NCBI GenBank assembly: GCA_027443745.1
Contig: DAIAZB010000266.1
Location: forward strand, 1-9,716
Length of the DNA: 9,716 nt
Reading direction: 5' to 3'
Source of the DNA: Thiomonas sp.
Lineage (GTDB): Bacteria > Pseudomonadota > Gammaproteobacteria > Burkholderiales > Burkholderiaceae
Below the pieces are notes generated by a model. The model had not been told where the DNA came from, searched no databases, and was given only the letters and a program-made list of their open reading frames with translations. A program made the translations under genes and the position numbers. Below are positions 1-6,856 of this stretch, piece after piece (position 1 is the stretch's first letter; each line of letters begins with the position of its first letter).

Positions 1-402
1 GGCGACGGCCAGACCTGCAAGGTGGCGAATCAGATCATCGTCGCGCTCAACATCCAGGCCGTGGCCGAAGCGCTGCTGTTCGCCAGCAAGGCGGGAGCCG
101 ATCCAGCCCGCGTGCGCCAGGCGCTCATGGGTGGTTTCGCAGCCTCGCGCATTCTGGAGGTGCATGGCGAGCGCATGGTCAAGCGCACCTTCCAGCCGGG
201 CTTTCGCATCAACCTGCACCAGAAGGACCTGAACCTCGCGCTGTCGGGCGCCAAACAACTCGGCGTGGCGCTGCCCAACACCGCCGTGGCGCAGCAACTG
301 TTCTCGACCTGCGCCGCCAACGGCATGGACGGGCTGGATCACTCCGCCCTGTGCCGCGCGGTGGAACTCATGAGTCACCACACCATCGCGCCGGATGCCT
401 GA
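1..402 (+). CDS. glxR: 2-hydroxy-3-oxopropionate (tartronate semialdehyde) reductase, C-terminal part, cut by window edge
   Basis: Only the last 133 residues are present; the reading frame is open from base 1, so the start and the NAD(P)-binding Rossmann half lie outside the window. The fragment opens with GDGQTCKVANQ, the conserved catalytic-lysine motif of the beta-hydroxyacid dehydrogenase family; the lysine is codon 19-21. It continues with the all-helical C-terminal dimerisation domain, including the FRINLHQKDLNLAL stretch typical of this family. The family reduces tartronate semialdehyde to D-glycerate with NAD(P)H in the cytoplasm. The next gene, 12 bp downstream on the same strand, encodes glycerate kinase, which consumes that product and supports GlxR/GarR over the related 3-hydroxyisobutyrate dehydrogenases. 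A GTG at 22 is an internal valine, not a start. The choice between glxR and garR is by context only. Confidence 0.88.
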   Translation, partial: GDGQTCKVANQIIVALNIQAVAEALLFASKAGADPARVRQALMGGFAASRILEVHGERMVKRTFQPGFRINLHQKDLNLALSGAKQLGVALPNTAVAQQLFSTCAANGMDGLDHSALCRAVELMSHHTIAPDA

Positions 403-414
403 GCGGCTCGTCCC

Positions 415-1722
415 ATGAACCTCCCCAGCCCCGCAACGGCTCCCATCGCGTTTCTGCGCGCGTTGTTCGACGTGGCCGTGGCGCGCGCCCAGCCGCGCGA
501 GGTCATGGCCGCTTTCCTGCCGCCGCCACCCAAGGGTCGTACCCTGGTCGTGGGCGCGGGCAAGGCGAGTGGGGCCATGGCCGAGGCGCTGGACGCGCTG
601 TGGCCCGAGGCTGCGCCCATCTCCGGCCTGGTGGCCACGCGCTATGGCTATGTGCCACCGGGTTTGCGCGCCAAGCCGGGGCGCATCGAGGTGGTGGAGA
701 CGGCCCATCCGGTACCTGACGCTGCGGGCGAGCGCGTTGCCCAGCGCATGCTGGAGCTGACGCGGGGCCTCACCGCCGACGACCTCGTCATCGGCCTGAT
801 CTCCGGCGGCGGCTCGGCACTGCTGCCCATGCCCGCTGCCGGGCTGACGCTCGCCGACAAGCAGCGCATCAACCGCGAGTTGCTCATGAGCGGCGCCACC
901 ATTGGCGAAATGAACTGCGTGCGCAAGCATCTTTCGGCCATCAAGGGCGGGCGTCTGGCGGCGGCATGCGCCCCGGCGCAGGTGCTCACGCTGCTGATTT
1001 CCGACGTGCCGGGCGATGACCCCGCGACCATCGCCAGCGGCCCCACCGTGCCCGACCCGACCACCTGCGCCGACGCGCTGGCCATCATCACACGTTACGG
1101 CATCGGCATTCCCGCTGCAGCGCGCGCCGGGCTGGAAAGCGGCGCGCTCGAAACCCCCAAACCCGGCGACATCGCCTTCGCCCACAACCGCGTCGAGCTC
1201 ATCGCCACGCCGCAAGACATGCTGCAAGCCGTGGCAGGCGCCTGCGCCCGGACAGGCATCGCCACGCACATTCTGGCCGACGACATGGAAGGCGAATCGC
1301 GCGACATCGCCTTGGCGCATGCGGCCATCGCCCGGCAGGTGGCGCGCCACGGCCAGCCCTTCAGCAAGCCCTGTGTCTTGCTCTCCGGCGGCGAAACCAC
1401 CGTCACCGTGGCGAAGGGCGCGACTCCCGGCAAGGGTGGGCGCGGCACCGAATTCCTGCTGGCGCTGGCCATGGCGCTGCAGGGTGAGCCAGGCGTGTGG
1501 GCCCTGGCCGGCGACACCGACGGCATCGACGGCAGCGAAGACAACGCCGGTGCCTGGATCACACCTGACACCTTGCTGCGCGCCGCCGCTGCCGGCTTGA
1601 AACCACGCGCCATGCTCGACCGCCACGACGCCTACACCCTGTTCGCCGCCACCGGCGACCTGCTCCAAACCGGCCCCACCTACACCAACGTCAACGACTT
1701 TCGCGCGGTGCTGGTGCTGTAG
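415..1722 (+). CDS. ttuD: Glycerate 2-kinase, MOFRL family (historically 'hydroxypyruvate reductase' TtuD)
   Basis: A 435-residue protein of the usual length for class II glycerate kinases. These phosphorylate D-glycerate to 2-phosphoglycerate, feeding the glyoxylate/tartronate pathway into lower glycolysis. Visible motifs: VGAGKASGAM near residues 46-55 with the likely catalytic Lys50; the glycine-rich loop SGGGSALL at 130-137; MNCVRKHLSAIKGGRLA at 166-182; SDVPGDDP at 196-203 and SGPTVPDP at 208-215. The C-terminal MOFRL domain runs from about 318 with SGGETTV, GKGGRGTE, AGDTDGIDGSEDNAGA and the closing TNVNDFRA. Many database entries call this family hydroxypyruvate reductase after the Agrobacterium ttuD work; the motifs fit a kinase. 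The ATG at 415 lies 12 bp after the glxR stop, so the two are probably one transcript. The ribosome site ahead of it is weak, which fits translational coupling. It is intact. Confidence 0.93.
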   Translation: MNLPSPATAPIAFLRALFDVAVARAQPREVMAAFLPPPPKGRTLVVGAGKASGAMAEALDALWPEAAPISGLVATRYGYVPPGLRAKPGRIEVVETAHPVPDAAGERVAQRMLELTRGLTADDLVIGLISGGGSALLPMPAAGLTLADKQRINRELLMSGATIGEMNCVRKHLSAIKGGRLAAACAPAQVLTLLISDVPGDDPATIASGPTVPDPTTCADALAIITRYGIGIPAAARAGLESGALETPKPGDIAFAHNRVELIATPQDMLQAVAGACARTGIATHILADDMEGESRDIALAHAAIARQVARHGQPFSKPCVLLSGGETTVTVAKGATPGKGGRGTEFLLALAMALQGEPGVWALAGDTDGIDGSEDNAGAWITPDTLLRAAAAGLKPRAMLDRHDAYTLFAATGDLLQTGPTYTNVNDFRAVLVL

Positions 1723-1730
1723 CGCCGCAT

Positions 1731-1753
1731 TGAATTCACGGTTGCGTGATTCA
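1731..1753. terminator. Inverted repeat between convergent genes, candidate bidirectional terminator
   Basis: Left arm TGAATTCACG and right arm CGTGATTCA pair around a GTTG loop with one bulged T. The repeat fills most of the short gap between the glycerate kinase stop and the Sel1 gene stop, and its right arm includes the minus-strand stop codon (1751-1753). The stem is AT-containing and no long T run follows on either strand, so it is not a textbook intrinsic terminator. Its position between converging genes is the main argument. Confidence 0.4.
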
Positions 1754-2716
1754 GTGATTGAAGTTACTGGAGGTTCCCTTCAGATTACGGATGGCGTGCT
1801 CGTTGCCTTGCGCGGCTGACAGGCGCCACCAATACAAGGCCGCATCTTTGTCGAGCGGGACGCCACGCCCATGAAAATCAAGAATTCCGAGATTATTTTG
1901 CGCGTCCGAGTTTCCCTGATCGGCAGCTTTTCGATACCAAGTCGCGGCGGCCGTCGAGTCTTGCGGAACGCCATAACCGTAGTCGTATGCCCATCCCAGC
2001 AGGAGTTCGCCGGTTGCATTGCCCTGCTCGGCCGATTTTCTGGAGTAATGCGCAGCCGTACCATAGTCCTGCGTAATACCTCGCCCCCAGTAATAAGACC
2101 AAGCCAGATTGCCTTCTCCGGCGGCGTTTTCCTGGGCCGCAGACTGTCGGTACAAGGATAATGCCTTGGCCGAGTCTTTCGGCACACCGGCGCCGCCATC
2201 ATACAACTCGCCCATATCGGCCTGCGCCCAAGCATTGCCCGAGTCGGCCAGACATTTCAAGTCATTCAATGATGACGCGGATGTCCGCGCAGCAGTCGCG
2301 ATCTGGTAGCTTTGTTCCTGATTGGCAAAAATGTCGGCCTTGCATGTGCCTTGGCCAGTCAGGCCAAACAAGCCCCATCGTTCGCCTTGTTGAAATGGCA
2401 TCACGGCCAAGAATAAAATCGTTATGCCTAGGGAAATGACAAGCATGCGCCAGAATCTTGACTGAACCCACAACTCGGTAAAGCCCACCCTTAATGTCAA
2501 ATGCGGAATTTTAGGAAGAGGCTGAAGTCGTGGAACTGCGGCGTCTTGAGATGAGGTATCGGCATCACTTTTTGCCGGTCTGGAGATTGGGTTGCCGCCC
2601 GGGCCAATCATTTTCTGCGCTGCAGGATCGGATGCGTGCAAACCCATCCCACAGCGCACGCAGAAATGGGCCCCGTCGTCATTATCTGTGCCGCATTTTG
2701 CACAATGGGTTGTCAT
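1751..2716 (-). CDS. Membrane protein with N-terminal zinc ribbon and C-terminal Sel1-like repeats
   Basis: A 321-residue protein of unknown specific function. Residues 5-22 hold two CxxC pairs (CAKC and CVRC), a small zinc-ribbon fold. Residues 23-85 are a Ser/Pro/Asp-rich linker. Residues 89-106 (around MLVISLGITILFLAVM) form one transmembrane helix. From about 162 to 304 there are four Sel1-like repeats with the usual G-x-G-V-P/D and A-x-x-W/Y-Y-R-K/Q-A-A patterns, ending in AAQGN. Sel1 repeats form alpha-solenoids that bind protein partners. Cys125 and Cys155 lie after the membrane helix and could pair, fitting a cytoplasmic ribbon and a periplasmic solenoid (inferred). The frame is open up to 2803, but that start would lie inside the AAA+ gene. 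The ATG at 2716 directly precedes the zinc ribbon and lies 25 bp after the AAA+ stop, so it was chosen; no strong ribosome site is seen. Base composition is less GC-rich than the flanks. Confidence 0.85.
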   Translation of the reverse strand: MTTHCAKCGTDNDDGAHFCVRCGMGLHASDPAAQKMIGPGGNPISRPAKSDADTSSQDAAVPRLQPLPKIPHLTLRVGFTELWVQSRFWRMLVISLGITILFLAVMPFQQGERWGLFGLTGQGTCKADIFANQEQSYQIATAARTSASSLNDLKCLADSGNAWAQADMGELYDGGAGVPKDSAKALSLYRQSAAQENAAGEGNLAWSYYWGRGITQDYGTAAHYSRKSAEQGNATGELLLGWAYDYGYGVPQDSTAAATWYRKAADQGNSDAQNNLGILDFHGRGVPLDKDAALYWWRLSAAQGNEHAIRNLKGTSSNFNH

Positions 2717-2741
2717 ATCAACGGCTGATATTTCCGGCCTG

Positions 2742-4103
2742 TCATGCGGTAGTGCCTGCCTGCTCGCCAGCATCAAACAATGGATGCGCCAGGATGACAC
2801 CATTCTGTTCGATCAACGCGACGCGCACGGCACCCTGCTGCTTCGCGTCGATCAGAGAATCAGCGATGGTTTCCTCGATGGACCTGACTAAATCACGGCT
2901 CGAACCGACATCGGCGAGTTTCTCCTGACGCTGCATCATCTGAAACAATAACTCGGGGTCGATACCCTGATCCGCCACACCCAAACCATAGCTCTGGATC
3001 ATCTGTTCGATTTCCAAAGCTGTGACTCTGGCGATGTCCAGGCCCTTCAGGCGATTGAACACGAAGATTCTGTCGATGCGATTCAGGACTTCCGGTGCGA
3101 AACCAGCTTCCTTCAAGACATTGACGGCGGAACGTCGCAGTTCATCCGAGTTGTTCTTATATTGCAATTCCAGCGCCTCAAGGCCATCGACGCCAGCATT
3201 CGAGGTCAGGATGAAAATGGTTTTGATCGTGGAAATCTGCCGACCATCCGAAGCTTCAGTCACAAAACCATCGTTCCAGGCCGTCAAGAATTTCTTGTGT
3301 ACCTCAGGGTGGGCTTTATCGATTTCGTCAAGCAGCACGATGGCATCAGGTATATCGCGTAATTGAGACGTCAATTTGCCGTAGGTTTCCGAGCCCATAT
3401 ATCCCTTGGGTGAGCCAAACAACACGGTTGCGCCCATGGGATTACTTGCCTGCGCCATGTCGAAATGCACCAGTTTTCGGCCCAATTCCTTGGCCAGCAT
3501 CTTGCCGAGATAGGTTTTCCCTGTGCCTGGAGACCCGGCAAACAGAAAAACACCGATGGGCTTGCTGCGCTGTTGCAGCGCCATGCGTCGGCGAATCTGT
3601 GCGGCGAGATCATCGCATATGGAGTCCTGGGCGATGACTTTCTGTTTCAGCGCCGTACTGAGCGCGTTGGCGTCGATGATGTTGACTTCGACTTCCCCCG
3701 CGAGCTTGATGGCCAAGGCCTGTTTATTGGTCAAACGATCAAGAATGTCCATGACCCATTCCTTCCTGTAATAGCCTACTGGTAGTTTGCCGGTATAGGC
3801 CATGAGAACGATCAAGACTGCTGCGGCCAAGATCAACATCAACAAACCATCAATGGCCTCCCGCATCAGGATGGAGTCGGTCCATCTGCCAAGCAGCCAG
3901 GCCAGCAAAAACAGGATGACCGGGGGAACGATCCATAGCCGCAGAAGGATGGTGAGATAAATCAGGCCTGTCACTCCTGCGAACAATAAAATACCCCAGC
4001 CAAAATATTTCTGACCAAACAAAGCCACTCCCGTTGACAAGAGAAAAATCAGCGGCAGATAGCGATTCGATAAACTCAGCAGTCGTTCCATGGCGCCCGG
4101 CAT
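2742..4103 (-). CDS. Membrane-anchored AAA+ ATPase, single-ring Clp/HSP100 D2-type
   Basis: A 453-residue protein. The first 105 residues hold about four hydrophobic helices (near 14-30, 34-54, 56-72, 86-104) in place of a Clp N-domain. After a linker, one AAA+ module (about 155-440) follows: Walker A GSPGTGKT at 190-197, a pore-loop motif GYMG at 234-237 matching the GYVG of ClpB, Walker B IVLLDEIDKAH at 255-265 with Asp259/Glu260, sensor 1 LTSNAG with Asn302, arginine finger Arg342 in PEVLNRIDRI, and a probable sensor 2 at Arg403. These residues predict an active ATPase that threads or remodels proteins at the inner membrane. The stretch between sensor 1 and the arginine finger, where ClpA and ClpX carry the IGL/IGF loop that docks ClpP, has no such tripeptide, so protease partnership is unlikely (inference). 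ATG at 4103 is used; ATG at 4091 is an alternative, and neither has a clear ribosome site. It sits 25 bp from both neighbours. Confidence 0.9.
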   Translation of the reverse strand: MPGAMERLLSLSNRYLPLIFLLSTGVALFGQKYFGWGILLFAGVTGLIYLTILLRLWIVPPVILFLLAWLLGRWTDSILMREAIDGLLMLILAAAVLIVLMAYTGKLPVGYYRKEWVMDILDRLTNKQALAIKLAGEVEVNIIDANALSTALKQKVIAQDSICDDLAAQIRRRMALQQRSKPIGVFLFAGSPGTGKTYLGKMLAKELGRKLVHFDMAQASNPMGATVLFGSPKGYMGSETYGKLTSQLRDIPDAIVLLDEIDKAHPEVHKKFLTAWNDGFVTEASDGRQISTIKTIFILTSNAGVDGLEALELQYKNNSDELRRSAVNVLKEAGFAPEVLNRIDRIFVFNRLKGLDIARVTALEIEQMIQSYGLGVADQGIDPELLFQMMQRQEKLADVGSSRDLVRSIEETIADSLIDAKQQGAVRVALIEQNGVILAHPLFDAGEQAGTTA

Positions 4104-4128
4104 ATTCGGCAGGATTATGCATATTCGT

Positions 4129-4872
4129 TCAAGGTATTGGACATCCTACGGAAGAAAAACTAAACGTCCCTCCAACAGGAATATAAACTGCATTTCCGTT
4201 ACTATCAGAGACTTTGACAAATGCGCCTTGTGCCCAAGTTTTCGGGTCGCACCATGGTGCACCAATAACGCTTGGGCCAATTTGCTGGACGAGAATCGAG
4301 GTGATCGGCCCGGTATTGCCATTGGGCAATTCGAATTGCACTGAATGCGCGAGCGGAACGCCTGGATTATCGTTAGTGCTGACTACACATGCCGCGCCAT
4401 TGTCGGTTTGAATGCCTTCTGGACAACTGACAAGCTCGGCTTTTAATGGCTCCACGAGTCCTGCCTCAACATTAATGCCAATCTTGAATGCATATGGCTC
4501 TGAACCGCAAAGGCTATTCGGCCCAAGGCAGGTCCCCGTGGGTGCGCTTGCTCCGGAAGTGGGTGGGACTCCTCCATACGTCCACCCGTCATAGCAATCG
4601 ACGGAACCTCCGGGTGGGAGTGGAACAGCGCCATCTGGAACGTAATTCGAAGCCGGTGGACTCGTGGCACAGATGACCGATTTGGCGCTGGCCGGCGCCG
4701 ATGCAGGGGTGGAGCTTGGCGGCGTGGGGGTGGAGGCCGGCGGTGTGGGCGATGAAGGGCTTTCTGTCGGGCCACTGCTGCTTGGGCTTGACCCGCCGCC
4801 GCCGCATGCGCTCAAGGCGATAGTCAAGACAAATACCGCATACAGCGCAGGTCGATACCCTATTGCTCTCAT
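4129..4872 (-). CDS. Cysteine-rich secreted lipoprotein, unknown function
   Basis: A 247-residue protein that I do not recognise as a named family. Residues 1-22 are a signal peptide ending in the lipobox LSAC; Cys23 would be lipidated. It is followed by Gly rather than Asp, which by the usual sorting rule suggests the outer membrane. Residues 24-64 are a low-complexity Gly/Ser/Pro/Thr linker, as in surface lipoproteins that hold a domain away from the membrane. The remainder has eight cysteines (68, 93, 115, 122, 150, 162, 208, 244), an even number fitting up to four disulfides, and a beta-rich look. The frame extends upstream to 4959, but the ATG at 4872 has a strong GGAGGGAG ribosome site and starts the signal peptide exactly. 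It is the first gene of the block containing the AAA+ ATPase and the Sel1 protein, and is probably their envelope partner (inference). Confidence 0.82.
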   Translation of the reverse strand: MRAIGYRPALYAVFVLTIALSACGGGGSSPSSSGPTESPSSPTPPASTPTPPSSTPASAPASAKSVICATSPPASNYVPDGAVPLPPGGSVDCYDGWTYGGVPPTSGASAPTGTCLGPNSLCGSEPYAFKIGINVEAGLVEPLKAELVSCPEGIQTDNGAACVVSTNDNPGVPLAHSVQFELPNGNTGPITSILVQQIGPSVIGAPWCDPKTWAQGAFVKVSDSNGNAVYIPVGGTFSFSSVGCPIP

Positions 4873-4878
4873 GACGAA

Positions 4879-4886
4879 CTCCCTCC
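4879..4886 (-). promoter_or_regulatory. Strong ribosome-binding site of the lipoprotein gene
   Basis: On the minus strand this reads GGAGGGAG, 6 nt ahead of the ATG at 4872. It fixes the start at the signal peptide and rules out the longer frame to 4959. It is much stronger than the sites ahead of the two downstream genes, suggesting that those rely on coupling to this first gene. Confidence 0.8.
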
Positions 4887-4925
4887 GTTGGTGCGACGCG
4901 GACAGGTAGCGGACCTCCACTCGTT

Positions 4926-4962
4926 CGCTTGCGACCCAATCCGACTTGAATGACTGCAAGCG
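4926..4962. repeat. Inverted repeat in the gap between kinase gene and lipoprotein operon
   Basis: Arms CGCTTGC (4926-4932) and GCAAGCG (4956-4962) are perfect 7-bp inverted copies separated by 23 bp. They lie about 50-90 bp upstream of the lipoprotein start and just after the histidine kinase stop. It could be an operator for the lipoprotein operon or a long-loop hairpin ending the kinase transcript. No convincing -35/-10 pair was seen in the 111-bp gap. Confidence 0.3.
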
Positions 4963-4983
4963 TAGGCAGCGCGCGGCGCCGCC

Positions 4984-6852
4984 TCAATCCCCACCGATGG
5001 CGGGATCGGCGCCGGCCAGCTTGCGCGCCGCCAGCATGGCCGCGCGCAGCGTGGCCGCGGCCACCGGTTTGCGCAGCAGCACCAGCCCCTCGGCGCGCAT
5101 GCGCAGCGCGGTGTGCGGCGCGTTTTCGCCGCTGACGATGAGCACCGGAATGTGGCCGTGGCGCTGGCGCAGGCGCAGCGCGAACGCGGCGCCGTCCTCG
5201 GCAGCGCCCAGCCGCAGATCGGCGATGAGCAGGTCGGGGGCGCCATGCTGGAGCAGCTCGGCATCGGCCTGCGCAGGTGACGCGGCGGTGCGCACCTGCG
5301 CGCCCCAGCGCGTCAGCAGGCGGCTGGTGGCGCGCAGCACCTCGGCCTCGTCGTCCAGCACCAGCACGCGAAGGCCGCGCAGTTCCGGAGCGGCGGCGCT
5401 GTCGGCGGCTGACGCGGCCACTGCGGGCGGCTCGATCGGCCAAGGCAGGCTGAGGGTGAAGCTGGAGCCCACGCCGGGGCTGGACTGCAGCGCGATGCCG
5501 GTGTGCGTGAGTTCGCCCAGGCGCTGCACGATGGACAGCCCCAGCCCGACGCCCTGGCCGCGGTCGCGGCCGGGGTTGCCCACTTGGTAGAACTCCTCGA
5601 AGATGCGCTGTTGGTGCTGCGGCGCGATGCCGCGCCCGGTGTCGCTGACGCGGATCTGCGCCGCGCCGTTGGTCTGGCTTGCCGCGACCGCAATCGTGCC
5701 CGCGTCGGTGTACTTCACGGCGTTGTCCAGCAGCTTGCGCACCATGCGGGTGAGGGCGCCGACGTCGCCGCGCAGCGTCAGCGCCGGGCAGTCCAGCTCC
5801 AGCCGCAAGCCCTTGGCCGTGGCGGCGCCGCGGAATTCGCCGCAGAGTTCGCGCAGCAGGGCGTGCAGGTCGAAGGCCTGCGCCTGCGGCTGGTACAGCC
5901 CGGCCGACAGCCGCGACAGGTCGAGCAGGCCGTCGAGCAGAGAGCCCAGCGAGCCGACGATGGCGTCGATATTGCCCGCCACCTCGCCGAGCAATTCGGG
6001 CGGCGGGTGGGTGGACAGAATGGCGCTGTTCACCGACAGCGCGTGCAGCGGCTGGCGCAGGTCGTGGCTGGCGGCGGCGAGCACGCGGGAGCGCGCCTGT
6101 GCCGCCTGCTCGGCACGCTCGCGGGCGCTGCCGGCCTCGGCATTGCTTTGCTGCAGTTCCAGCACCATGCGGTCGCGCTGCTTGCGGATGCGGATGGAGC
6201 GTTGCAGCAGGCGCTCGCCGTCGGTGGAGACCGCCAGCAGAAAGGCCCAGTACACCAGGGTGAGCACGGCGACGCCCCAGCCGTCCTCCGGATGCAGCGC
6301 GGCCCAGGCCCACGCGGCCGGCAGCAGCAGGCCGAAGGCGTAGCCGGCGAGGATGCGGCGCGACGACACCGCCGCCGACACCCCGGCCGACGGCATGACG
6401 TACAGCATCACGCCGATCATGGCCTGCGGCAGCAGCCCGATCCGGTGCATGAACAAGGGCGCGGCCATGCCGTTGGCCAGACCGGCCACCAGCGCCGCAG
6501 CGGCGAAGCGGCTGTGCTCGCGCGGCACGTCGATGGCGTCGGCGCGGCGCAGCAGGCGGGTGGCCATCCCGGCGCGCAGGGCCTCGATGGCGAGGGTCGC
6601 CCCGGCCCAGCCGAGGAATATCCCCAGGCGCACGCGCGGCAGCACGATGAGCGCGACGCCGCCGACCAGCAGCGCCTCGATCAACGGCAGGCGCTGCAGG
6701 ATGCGGGCGTGCAGCCGCAGCAGCTCGCGGTGGGTGTCCAGCGTATCCTGCGCGCCGGCGTCGGCTTGGAGCGGGTCGTGAAAGCCGCTGTCCGCCGCCT
6801 CCGGCAAGGGCCAGCGCAACAGGCGCGACAGGGTGCGGACGGCGCGCAGCAT
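4984..6852 (-). CDS. Hybrid sensor histidine kinase with multi-pass membrane N-terminus and C-terminal receiver domain
   Basis: A 622-residue inner-membrane signalling protein. About 50 cytoplasmic residues are followed by roughly six hydrophobic helices between 54 and 210, a sensor module without a large periplasmic loop. A likely coiled coil (about 212-255) leads to the dimerisation domain with H-box SHDLRQPLHAL and phospho-acceptor His263. The ATPase domain shows the N-box LLDNAVKY (Asn377), G1 box DTGRGIA (404-410) and G2 box GVGLGLS (434-440). A receiver domain follows from about 494, with acidic pair Asp500/Asp501, acceptor Asp545, Ser574 and Lys595. All key residues are present, so kinase and receiver should both work. 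The start at 6852 is 4 bp after the stop of the response regulator, giving a tight two-gene operon. The stimulus is unknown. No HPt domain is encoded here, so the role of the receiver (phosphate sink or relay) is open. Confidence 0.92.
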   Translation of the reverse strand: MLRAVRTLSRLLRWPLPEAADSGFHDPLQADAGAQDTLDTHRELLRLHARILQRLPLIEALLVGGVALIVLPRVRLGIFLGWAGATLAIEALRAGMATRLLRRADAIDVPREHSRFAAAALVAGLANGMAAPLFMHRIGLLPQAMIGVMLYVMPSAGVSAAVSSRRILAGYAFGLLLPAAWAWAALHPEDGWGVAVLTLVYWAFLLAVSTDGERLLQRSIRIRKQRDRMVLELQQSNAEAGSARERAEQAAQARSRVLAAASHDLRQPLHALSVNSAILSTHPPPELLGEVAGNIDAIVGSLGSLLDGLLDLSRLSAGLYQPQAQAFDLHALLRELCGEFRGAATAKGLRLELDCPALTLRGDVGALTRMVRKLLDNAVKYTDAGTIAVAASQTNGAAQIRVSDTGRGIAPQHQQRIFEEFYQVGNPGRDRGQGVGLGLSIVQRLGELTHTGIALQSSPGVGSSFTLSLPWPIEPPAVAASAADSAAAPELRGLRVLVLDDEAEVLRATSRLLTRWGAQVRTAASPAQADAELLQHGAPDLLIADLRLGAAEDGAAFALRLRQRHGHIPVLIVSGENAPHTALRMRAEGLVLLRKPVAAATLRAAMLAARKLAGADPAIGGD

Positions 6853-6856
6853 GGCC

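Noticed and set aside
2717..2803. Longer form of the Sel1 protein starting at 2803
   Set aside because: It would overlap the AAA+ gene by about 60 bp, and the extra 29 residues look like read-through of that gene; the zinc ribbon begins at the ATG at 2716.
4873..4959. Longer form of the lipoprotein starting at 4959
   Set aside because: It would bury the signal peptide; the ATG at 4872 has a strong ribosome site and a proper signal sequence.
4589..6313. 574-residue minus-strand frame overlapping the kinase and lipoprotein genes
   Set aside because: Its product is Arg/Ala-rich low complexity and out of frame with two well-supported genes.
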